DNA of 64,000 nucleotides from Przewalskia tangutica. Taxonomy: Eukaryota; Streptophyta; Magnoliopsida; Solanales; Solanaceae. This document shows, in pieces, positions 55,109 through 64,000 of the stretch (position 1 is its first letter; each line of letters opens with the position of its first letter). The stretch lies in contig CM056723.1 of assembly GCA_029844215.1 (NCBI GenBank), positions 89,830,790-89,894,789 of the forward strand. The letters run 5' to 3'. The position numbers and the translations under genes were made by a program. Under the pieces are notes generated by a model that was given only the letters and a program-made list of their open reading frames with translations, was not told the DNA's origin and made no database searches.

Positions 55109-57842
55109 TGTCACGACCCGACCCCGGGGCCGTGACTGGTGCCCTACCGGGGCACCCCGTCAGGTATACATCAGAGAATAGCATCGGAACATACATACAC
55201 ATAACCTGTATAAAGTAAACATCACTGGTAAGCCGATAAGGCTGCCTTCCATAAAAATATACTTAATCAATAGTATAACAGTACAACTTGTTCTTACAGC
55301 CCAAAACCACAAACGTGACTACAGACCTCTATGAATAACAACGGTGGCGGGACAGGGCCCCGCCATACCCCTGAATGTACATAATACCTATAGCATCAGG
55401 GAAGAACCGTACCAACAAAACAAGCCTCCGGAGGAATGGAGCTTCTGACACCAGAACAGTGATCCTAAGAGTGAGGATCCACCACCTGCTTACTACCACT
55501 GCAGATCAACGCAGCCCCCGAGGAAGGGGGTCAGTACACAATATGTACTAAGTATGCGAAACTGGGAAAATACTGAAAATACCTCATAAGTCTAAAATAA
55601 CTGGAGACATGTATAAAAATCAGTTTACAAAACACTGTGCCTTACTAACAATGAGAATATCAAGCATATAATATACTGCATGAAAAATAGGAAGCTCATG
55701 GTCAAAGCAAGGTCATCCGCCCCGCAGTATCATTAAGCACTCCTACTCCTGGACTATTTCACCCGCATGGGTCATGTGGACCCACATGAGGTATTCTCGC
55801 ATAGGTCAGATCACCCGCACGTGACTATTTCACCCGCACGAGCCCTACGGACTCGCATGAGGTATTCCTCGCATCATGGGTAGCAAATCCACTAATAAGT
55901 GGTATAACGCCTCGGGGTTTACCCTCATTTATACTCTTACCAAGCAGTGGTATAACGCCTTGGGGTTTACCCTCATTTATACTCTTACCCTGGAGAAGGT
56001 GGTATAACGTCTTGGGGGTTTACCCCTCATTTATACTCTTACCCTAGCTCAACCGGCCATCTTGCATAACATAAATAAGATAAGAAAGCCCCTAACTTCA
56101 TATTAGTCTTGTTCATATACCCTCTCATTTTAGTTTACTTAAGGCACTAACATATCTTAATAAAAGAAATCCGGGAATTTAACCCAAAGTACTACATACT
56201 TCTACTCTTTTAAAATGAATCTTTTTCACATAAAACTTTTGGGCAATTGATGCCTTAAAACCAATTTGCCTTTCACAACCTCAAATCATTTATCCGTACT
56301 CATTTTACTTAGAGTAAATCTTCCTTTATTAACTTTCCATAAAGCTAATATAATCAACTTCCCATAAAGTCATTATATTAACGTTATACCTTAGTCAAAT
56401 ACACTTTCCTAAAACCCAAGGGACTTACACTTTTAAAAGAAACAAGAATCATATACTTGAACGCATCCGGACCCTTAACTTTGAAACTCAAGACATCCTT
56501 AGTACTTTTTAAAGAAATGAGTTAATCCCCCTTACTCACAAAAACTTGGCCATCCTTAAAACAAGGGATATCAAAACCTTGTACGTCTATCATACTATAT
56601 AGGTAAGGCTATTCATGCTCAAGAGATAGGAAAGTTCCACATACCTCTTCGGTCAATCCACTTGCTAAGTCCAAAATACCGCACGTAGTATGTCAACCTA
56701 TAATGACCATAATACGTTCATTAACCTCTAGTTTCAACGTAGAATTTTCCAAGTTCAAAGTCATTAAATTCTATGGAAAATTGGGCAGCATTTCTTTTGT
56801 TTTTACATACTTTGCCACCTTTCTCAAGGCCGAATTCAACATCCAAACACCACATTTAAGGCCCAACAATCCAAACATTTCAAAGGGGATTACACACCTA
56901 AACTTGGATGTGTAAAATTCTGCCCACAATGTACAACAACTAACTTAACAAGTTTAAGGTAGTATTTTGGCTACAACATGCTTACATAACCTTCTTATCC
57001 AATTCTTTCATATCCAAACCATATTTCTTACATGCAATTTATCTAAGAGCAATATTTACCACTACAAGTTCTTTCTTCTTCACATGCAACACCAAAAACT
57101 AGCAAAAAGGGAAAGAATTGTTACCTTAGAGCTTTAGCCAAATTATTCCAACGAATTTGCTATGCTCCTTTCCAAAAACACCACCACAATAACTCCTACA
57201 AGCTTGCAAATACGTTTCCTTCTTGCCACACTTTTCAGATTTTCCTCAATCCTTGATTTCCTCTTAATTTTCTAGAGAGAAAGAAGAGCTTCTAATTTAG
57301 AGAGAGAGAAGAGCTTGAAGAATGACCAAGTCTTCAAGACTTGGTCAATAAGTAGTGCATGCAAAATCAGATGGGGGAGACACTTGTCACCCTCCCATGG
57401 CCTTTTTTAAAACAAAACAGATTTTTCCACTTAACCTCGCAGAACCGGCCACAAAACCTCTCGCGACTCCCAGAACTTTCCGGTGCCGCTGCCTGCTTCC
57501 GGCCAGGGCTGCAACTCGTGAGAACCATCGATCATCCGCGCCGCCCCCGTGGCTCTCGATCAAACACATTTATGTCCGATCACAGACCGAACTTGTAACT
57601 CCCATAACTTTCTACTCCGATGTCCTATCGACGAACGGTTGGTTGCGTTGGAAACTAGACTCAACGAACTACGCACTAGGCCTTTGAAACACCTAGGAAC
57701 TCTTAATGTACTGGGTCATAACCCGCCTCAAAGTTGACTAATACCCGTCCGAAACAATCCGTCAACCTATCCCTCTAAAATTTTAAGTCTTACTCCCTTT
57801 CGCACGCTCTCATACTCATGACCTGAACTACGGGGAGTAACA
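55109..57842 (-). mobile_element. RE13 3' LTR
   Basis: A 2734-bp LTR runs from TGTCACGACCCGACCCC to CTACGGGGAGTAACA. Hairpin chain 55340-55550, GC-rich repeat 55745-55885, tandem repeat 55893-56045, CATAAAG block about 56338-56375 and the box GACACTTGTC (57373-57396). The left flank is ATTGA; the matching right flank is beyond the window. It is the LTR closest to RE2 and RE1 in body sequence. Confidence 0.9.
55893..56045 (-). repeat. Tandem repeat of about 50-60 bp in RE13
   Basis: Three units of GTGGTATAACGCCTCGGGGT plus TTACCCTCATTTATACTC, with short insertions between them. Confidence 0.85.
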
Positions 57843-57886
57843 TTCTCCCCCCCCCCCCCCCTTAGAAACATTCGTCCCGAATGTTC
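57843..57886 (-). promoter_or_regulatory. RE13 polypurine tract with G15 and palindrome
   Basis: On the minus strand GGAACATTCGGGACGAATGT is followed by TTCTAAG, fifteen consecutive Gs (57847-57861) and AGAA. Other copies have at most seven. Confidence 0.88.
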
Positions 57887-58029
57887 CTTCTAGGCTTACT
57901 CAAATCACAATCTCAACATAGACCCTCTTAATTATTTCTCTTGCAAATAAAGACGCTCCGCATAGCCATAACATTGCTCAAGCATAATTGCTAAATTAAA
58001 ACTAATAATCAGGAAAGTGGGTTACCTGG

Positions 58030-58320
58030 AGGTGTAGAGAATAAGTGAGGATACTTCTTCATCATGTCCTCCTCTGCTTCCCACGTCATTTCTTCCCTGT
58101 TCTCTTTCCGCCATAAGACCTTGACGGAAGCCACATCCTTTGTCCAAGTCGCTTAACTCGACGATCGAGTATCGCTATGGACTCTCTCATACGATAACCC
58201 TCACCACCGGACATCACGAATCGGTGCACTCTAGATGGATCTCCAATACATTTCCGCAACATAGACACGTGAAAATCGATGTATCGCTTCCGATCGCATA
58301 ACAGATTCAACTCGTAGGCA
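58030..58320 (-). pseudogene. RE13 chromodomain and integrase end (frameshifted)
   Basis: DFHVSMLRKCIGDPSRVHR, then RESIAILDRRVKRLG and a SRSYGGKR-type end: the chromodomain-like C-terminus, equivalent to 23265-23425 in RE7. Confidence 0.82.
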
Positions 58321-59345
58321 ACCTTGCCTACCCTACTGACAACTGATAAGGCTCAATGTACTTGGGCTAAGTTTCCCTTTTCCCAAATCTCATCACGCCT
58401 TCACGGGCGATACCTTCAGAAGACCCAATCATCTACCTCAAACTCCAAGTGTCGACGCCGATGATCTCAGATATGACTTCGCCGACTCGAGCTACCAACA
58501 ACCGCCTCGGATAAGCTTCACCTTATCCATCGTCACTGAATCAAGTCCGCCCGACTAGCAACTTCTCCCACCTCAAACCATCCTATCGGTGACTGCACTT
58601 CCTCCCGTATAAGGCCTCATAAGGCGCCATCCGGATACTAGAATGGTAGCCGTTGTTATAAGCAAACTCCACGAGGTAAATGATCCTCCCACTACCCCGA
58701 AATTAATAACACAAGCCCGCAAAGATATCCTCGTGTTCGGATAGTACGCCGCCCGTCCGCTTGGCCTCGAGGATGAAACGCAGATCGAGACTCACTCGCC
58801 CCTAATCTCTTCCGAAAGACCTCCGAAGTTAGCCGTGAACCGGGCTCTCTATCCAAATAATCGATATAGGAACTCCGTGCGCCTCACAATCTTCCGATAT
58901 ACGCCTAGCATAATCTCGGCCAAAAAGTCGCCCGATCGGAAGAAATGCGCTGATTTCACAAACCGACAATAACCCAAATGGAGTCATGCTTCCTCTGAGT
59001 GTGAGGTAACCCTGTAATAAAATCCATATTTACCACCTCCCACTTCCAAGTCGGAATATCAATAGCTCGCAACACCACCGGCTTCGTGCTCAACTCGACT
59101 GGCCGACAATTCAGGCACTGTGCAACAAAACCTGCCACGTCCCTCTTCAGGCCATCCCACCAATATACACATCTGAGGTCATGGTACATCTTAGTCGACC
59201 TCGGATGAATAGAATAACGAGCACTGTGTGCCTCCCTGCACCGCCGACGAAGTCCTCGCACATCGGAACACACAACCGCCTCAAATAGACTCTTCTCCTT
59301 CAAGAGCCGCATCACGATACCGCACTCATACACGGACTTCATATC
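58321..59345 (-). pseudogene. RE13 integrase (frameshifted)
   Basis: The zinc finger has AHSARYSIHPRSTKMYHDL and AQCLNCRPVE (59095-59245), with both His and both Cys. The core begins VNMDFITGLPHTQRKHDSIW (58970-59035). The PISII region (about 58870) and the YEALYGRKC region (58600-58640) are in other frames. A 128-codon frame (58956-59342) is the longest intact pol piece in RE13. Confidence 0.85.
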
Positions 59346-59459
59346 GCCGCCTCTTCTTCACCTCCTCGATGATGGAAGACTCGGCAACCTCTCGAACCCG
59401 AACCCCATTGCTATCAGAATCAACCAAACGAACCCCAAGGCTCGCTAGCTGATGTAACT

Positions 59460-59860
59460 CTCGGACCATATCCCTTATCTTTGGTCAGACATCGCATGCA
59501 CTACCCATCGACCGCGCCTGCGGCATCCGCAACTACATCGCCTTCCCCGGTGGTATAGAATATCGACATCATAATCTTTAAGTAGTTCCAACCACCGCCT
59601 TCGCCGCAAGTTCACTCCTCCGGCCGAAGATATACCGAGACTCTTGTGGTCCGTGTAAATATCCACGAACTCCATACAAATAATGTCTCCGCATCTTCAA
59701 GGTACGAATCATCACGCCAACTCTAAGTCATGTGTGGGATAGTTCTTCTCATGCTTCCCGAGCCGCCGAGACGCTGTGACGCTTACAAATTTGTCGCGGC
59801 CGCATCAAGACGCACTCCAAGCCCGACACCGACGCATCACAATAAACCACATATCCATCC
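59460..59860 (-). pseudogene. RE13 RNase H (frameshifted)
   Basis: VYCDASVSGLECVLM (59805-59850) holds the first catalytic Asp. DIYTDHKSLGI and RRWLELLKDYDVDILYH (59560-59665) keep the DHKSL and tether motifs. Confidence 0.84.
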
Positions 59861-59879
59861 AAACCTCTCGAAGCGTAAG

Positions 59880-60600
59880 GATCGGGCGATCGTCAATTTC
59901 TCTTTCAAGAATCGAAACTCTCTCACAAGCATCCGTCCATCAAACATACCGCTTTCCGAGTCACCTAGTCAAAGGTGCGTAAATGGAAGCAAACTTCCAC
60001 AAACCTCCGATAATAACTCGCAAGGCCCAAAATCGCGCACTCCGCTTGTAGCTGGTCTAGGCCAAGTCTGATCGCTTCAATCTTTTCTCAGACAACCCAA
60101 TACCATCGCCCCGATAACATGCCCTAAGAAAGCCATCAAGCCAACCAAAACTCGCACTGATGATAACTGCATCGCAGTCTATCTTGAGAAACACTTTGCA
60201 CTCGCAAATCGTCAAACGAATCATCAATCATGGGAGGGATATCTGTTTTATAGTTACCTTGTTCACCGTCAGAATCAACACACATACGCAGCTGCTCCAT
60301 CCTTCTTCTTTACAAATAACACCGGGCGCTCCTGTGAGAAACACTTGGCCCGATAAAGCCTTTTTCCAAAGAAGTCCTTCACCGGTCTTTCAATTCCTTC
60401 AACTCAAGAAAGCCATCCTCGTATGGCGGAATAGATATCGGTCGAGTGTCCGTGTCATATCAATGCAAAACTCAATCTCTCTCGTGAGGATACCCAAAGC
60501 TCATCTAGAATACGCCCGAAACTCTCTAACGATCGAATCGATCAAGGTCCTAGATCTCACCTCGATCGAATACCCAACCATATGGTAGATATACCCTTCC
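59880..60600 (-). pseudogene. RE13 reverse transcriptase lacking its catalytic box
   Basis: N-terminal motifs are visible: a Y-LFRHTRMA region (about 60405-60440), GAPGVICKEEGW (60300-60335) and P-LMI-D (about 60230). After the GYHQ-like position (about 60160) the sequence goes straight to CEFWLA and the FLGHV region. The FGLTNAP and FIDD boxes that lie between these in RE4 and RE7 are absent. The internal region is also 225 bp shorter than that of RE7. RE13 cannot have encoded an active polymerase after this loss. Confidence 0.78.
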
Positions 60601-60990
60601 GCACCATCTTCCTAGCCTCGAGGTAAGAAATAAACCTACCCTACGACGCAAAGATTCCCTTCCACTGAGCAACCGCTCACCAGAAACTAGAACCGCATCA
60701 ATCTCTCTCATACCACATTAGCATAGCAAGATGCTAGCCAATCCATCCCATAATCACGCCAAAGTCCGCTATATCCAACTCTAGTTCCGCCAGAGTCCGA
60801 CGACCGTAATAGTCACCGACAAGCCTTATATACCCGCTCGGCTACCACCGATTACCTCATCGCGTAGCCACCTCAAAAGGTTTTATGGACTCTGCTCTAT
60901 CCCTATTCTACCAAAGAATATGAGGAGATATATAGGACAAGCGTAGAACTCGGATCTATCAAAGCATATACATCACAAAGAAGAAAACCA
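60601..60990 (-). pseudogene. RE13 protease and linker (frameshifted)
   Basis: ELDIADFGVIMGW with SCYAN-like continuation (60720-60785) is the GMDWL end of the protease. GRFISYLEARKMV (60600-60640) is the linker to reverse transcriptase. The upstream IDPSSTLVLYISP stretch (about 60925-60970) is near the protease active site, but its DSG is not recognisable. Confidence 0.78.
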
Positions 60991-62275
60991 CCATGTACTG
61001 CGACGACATCCGTGACGCCTCGGTCCCGATTTACCGGACATAACATAAATGCGCTCGAGGACCGCTAGAATCGGGACCCTACCACTACCTCGCCGCGGGC
61101 CGCCCGTGAACACCGCGCTCCGGGCGCTCGACCACCAAGACAAAGATCCAAAGAATCGACCGCTGAACCATAACACTCCCGCCGCTAAGGACTGACAATC
61201 CTCTTCGATGGCCTCCGCCGCCACATGAGTAACAATCTCCCGGCCATACGGCAAGATTTCGCCGCGAGACCTACCGATCGAATGCACCGAGATGTGGGTG
61301 GTCTCGACAGCGACGCCTCGCCTCGAACCCCGACTCGAGCTCCGACCGCCTCGAATGACCGGCCGATCGACTCCTTCCAAAATCAGAAGGAGCACTCAGG
61401 CCGGCCAAATATGGACCTAGTTCGCCGCCGAGGCCGCCCGCCAAAACTACCCCGAGACCATTGCCCCGCCTCTTGGGCCGCCTAAATCTAGTTGATCCTC
61501 ACTCTCTGCCTCAATCCTCGCGCATACGCCGCATCTCCGCAATATCCATCCTCGGGTCAAGAGCCACCCCAAGCATGCAAGAATCATATGACGGCCTAAC
61601 CCCATCACTTATCGATGAACCCGTCACATGTCGCTACAATGGTGTGCGACACTGCCAAGGAGTCAAACTCAGTGTCAGACTCGATAGTCCTCCTGCTCGC
61701 CTCAAGGTCAAGAATCTATCTACGCTGGGTCTCTCATCTCGTGAGGCAAGAAGTGATCCAGAAAGCCTCGTGAACTCCTCCCAAACACCGGGAAGAGCAT
61801 CCTCACCTCTAGACAACTCCCATGACTCAAACCACTCAACGCAATATCGTAACCGAAGAGGCTAGCATGACGACTCAGCCTCCGAGGCCCTAAGCACTGT
61901 GATAGTCCGTCAGTAATCGCTGACAAACTCCCGAGGATCCTCCTCGCACTTCAACCATAGAACTCGTGGATGACAACTCAGAAATCCCGAATCCGTAAAT
62001 CGTCGGCTTGGGTTGCCGCCGCTTCGCTTGCCACGCTCGCCACTATGTTGGTCAATAACCGACCGCCTCCCGTATCTCTATACTCACCGCCGCTGGATCG
62101 AGGCTCCGCATCGCGGTCTCGTGAGCCGCCTCGAACTCCGCTGAGGCCGGGCGACGCCGTGGAACTCGCCGCCGGAACATCATCTTCGTAAAGATTGGGC
62201 TGTGCCTCGTGACCTCCGCCCTACTAGCAGCCTCCTCACCGCTTGCTCTTCGGGCCGCGGTTGCATGCGAGGCAT
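60991..62275 (-). pseudogene. RE13 gag (frameshifted)
   Basis: The ATG at 62275 gives MPRMQPRPEEQAVRRLLVG. The capsid core is present in two frames around 61720-61900: SRGEDALPGVWEEFTR and FLDHFLPHEMRD. The knuckle CYSCGGGGHRRG with a shifted last Cys lies at 61193-61236. Full length. Confidence 0.8.
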
Positions 62276-62459
62276 AACTAGTACATAAAGGAAAATATCA
62301 GAGGAAGTTCAACCTATAACACAGCTCTATTGCACGATCTTTAGAGTGAAAGAATGGAAACCAATCCTAAATATCCTGCAGCCTCCTGATTATAGATATG
62401 GTGCACAACACACCGATAATCAAGACTTTACTAGACACGGTCTGTAGACACTTTCCGAG

Positions 62460-62482
62460 GACTAATCGCTCGATACCACTTT
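62460..62482 (-). promoter_or_regulatory. RE13 primer binding site
   Basis: Minus strand AAAAGTGGTATCGAGCGATT next to the LTR; CAGAGC altered to CGAGC. Confidence 0.8.
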
Positions 62483-62750
62483 TGTCACGACCACTCGGTC
62501 GCGATCGTGCCCTACCGACACCCCGCCGTATACATCAGAGAATAGCATCGAAACATACATACACATAACCTGTATAAAGTAAACATCACTGGAAAACCGA
62601 TAAGGCTGCCTTCCATAAAAATATACTTAATCAATAGTATAACAGTACAACTTGTTCTTACAGCCCAAAACCACAAACGTGACTATAGACCTCTATGAAT
62701 AACAACGGTGGCGGGACAGGGCCCCGCCATACCCCTGAATGTACATAATA
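62483..62750 (-). mobile_element. RE13 5' LTR, first part
   Basis: It matches 55109-55385 and breaks at CTGAATGTACATAATA, where RE14 begins. The first 60 bp have lost bases in GC-rich motifs compared with the 3' LTR. Confidence 0.9.
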
Positions 62751-64000
62751 TGTCACGACCTGCCCGGCCCGTGGATCGTGCCTTACCCGGCACCCCAAAG
62801 AGTCATACATCAGAGTAATCAGCGGAATATAAAATAACCAAGATATGAAACAGTATAAATTTAGACACAGATATCTGAAGAAAGTTGCCTTTCGGCATAT
62901 ATATATATACAACAACTCTTTCAACATGATCAGTTTAATCCTTTTTACAAACCCTGCCCACAACAAGATTACTGCACTCTACGAATGATATGACAACAAC
63001 GACGGACAGTGGTTCGCCATACCTCGAATGTAGCACCTACAACAACAGGATTATACCAAGATAAGCCTCCGAGGAACGGAGCTTCCCAAACGCCGAATCG
63101 TGACCCTAGGAGCGAGGATCAACGATCGTGTACCTTTACCGCGGCGTAACGCAGCCTCAAGGCGAGGTCGATAACAGTACCGAGTATGTGAAATCAAAAT
63201 ATCAGAAATGAAATCATAGTAGTCTATATAAACCAGGAGACATGTAAGATAACCAAATAACATTTCACAATAAATAAGCAAATATATCAAGTCGTGGACT
63301 CACGCCCTCAAAGTCATCACTCAAATATAAACATGGGTCTCACGCCCACCACATCAATCATGCCCGCGGAATACCTTCCTCACTGCCGGCAGTCAATGAT
63401 AGAAAAGCACCAAGGAACACACATGAACAACAGGTCCCACCTGTGTCCAAATAAAACAGTACAGGGTAAGTACGAAGGCATAGCCGACTACTAACACCCA
63501 CAGTACTTACAAGGTCATAAATCAGATCATGATATCTGCTCTGACCACATGATCAAAGCTGGTCGCCGCTCGCAATATCAAATGTGCGCGTCTAGCCCCG
63601 AACTCCCGCAGCCCGCATAGGCCAATCTCATAGGCCCGCATGAGGTATAACCCCGCATCGAGGTAGCTACTCCCGCATCGCCCCGACTCGCACCGCATGG
63701 CCACATGCATCGCATGACCATAAAGGCCGCACACTAACTCGAACTCTCAGAGCTCGCGATAGGCCCCGGACCCGCATGAGGTATTCTCGAATTACGGTCC
63801 TGCATCGCTCGAGTCTACCCCGCATCGGAGGCGCTTAACCCCGGAAACACGGTGAGTGGTATAATACCAACATAACAGCTTTATCGCTTAAACAACATAA
63901 GCACAATGGGAAAACCTTACACAAACATCACAGAATACTAACACACGTAGCATCCTAATATGATTACTTATCAAATCAACACAAAGGTATCACAAGGCTA
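62751..64000 (-). mobile_element. RE14: LTR, minus strand, running off the window
   Basis: It starts TGTCACGACCTGCCCGGCC. Hairpin chain 62995-63185; GC-rich CCCGCAT repeat 63560-63845. It closely follows RE8 (24952 to about 26200). It lies in the 5' LTR of RE13 in the same orientation. The target duplication cannot be checked. Whether it is a solo LTR or the end of a full element is unknown. Confidence 0.85.

Overview
The window is plant heterochromatin. Every recognisable coding piece belongs to Ty3/Gypsy LTR retrotransposons of the chromovirus type (Tekay/Del-like): gag with a CCHC knuckle, protease, reverse transcriptase, RNase H, integrase and an integrase C-terminal chromodomain, primed by a tRNA-iMet-type site. 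Chromoviruses of this sort are typical of plants, and the LTR and pol sequences resemble those I know from Solanaceae. A eudicot, probably solanaceous, is therefore my best guess; the family assignment is from recollection, not from a search. I see no host gene, tRNA, rRNA or CRISPR array. All coding pieces are broken by stops and frameshifts.

The layout is two nests of elements, which I name RE1 to RE14 from left to right. LTRs on the plus strand start TGTTAYACCCC and end GGTCGTGACA; minus-strand copies start TGTCACG and end GGGGTGTAACA. Left edge: a plus LTR (RE1, 1-6233) is split by a minus solo LTR (RE2, 1807-5294, TSD TATAT) and abuts an LTR end (RE3, to 6512). Nest 1: an old plus-strand pol (RE4, 6513-8493 and 33283-34155) is split by a minus solo LTR (RE5, TSD TGTAT). 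RE5 is split by the minus element RE6 (10797-32486, TSD GGTC). The 5' LTR of RE6 is split by the plus element RE7 (16327-29728, TSD ACAAC). The 3' LTR of RE7 is split by the minus solo LTR RE8 (24952-28694, TSD AAGAT). This is five levels, with matching target duplications at each insertion.

Between the nests lie an inverted gag fragment (RE9, 34156-34900) and about 0.7 kb that I cannot assign, including a TA microsatellite. Nest 2: an old plus element (RE10: PBS at 35724, gag at 54279-55108) is split by RE11 (plus, 35803-54273). The 3' LTR of RE11 is split by RE12 (minus, 43905-52982, TSD TAAAA). RE10 is split again by RE13 (minus, from 55109), whose right LTR is interrupted at 62751 by RE14, which runs off the window.

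RE7 and RE13 carry gag plus all pol domains, although RE13 has lost the reverse transcriptase catalytic box. RE6, RE11 and RE12 have long LTRs (3.2-3.4 kb) around a short internal region (1.8-2.6 kb). That region holds gag, then a shared noncoding block where pol should be, then (in RE11 and RE12) only the C-terminal end of integrase. They look like a gag-only family that would need pol in trans. The LTRs share a palindromic G-box/E-box upstream of the TATA box, a palindrome beside the polypurine tract, and a chain of short hairpins near the end of the LTR.

One caution affects everything here. The two LTRs of a single element differ mainly at CAG/CTG and CG-rich sites, mostly by small insertions and deletions such as CAG to CG, while AT-rich parts are nearly identical. 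This looks like a sequencing or base-calling error at methylated sites, so many of the frameshifts reported below may not be real.
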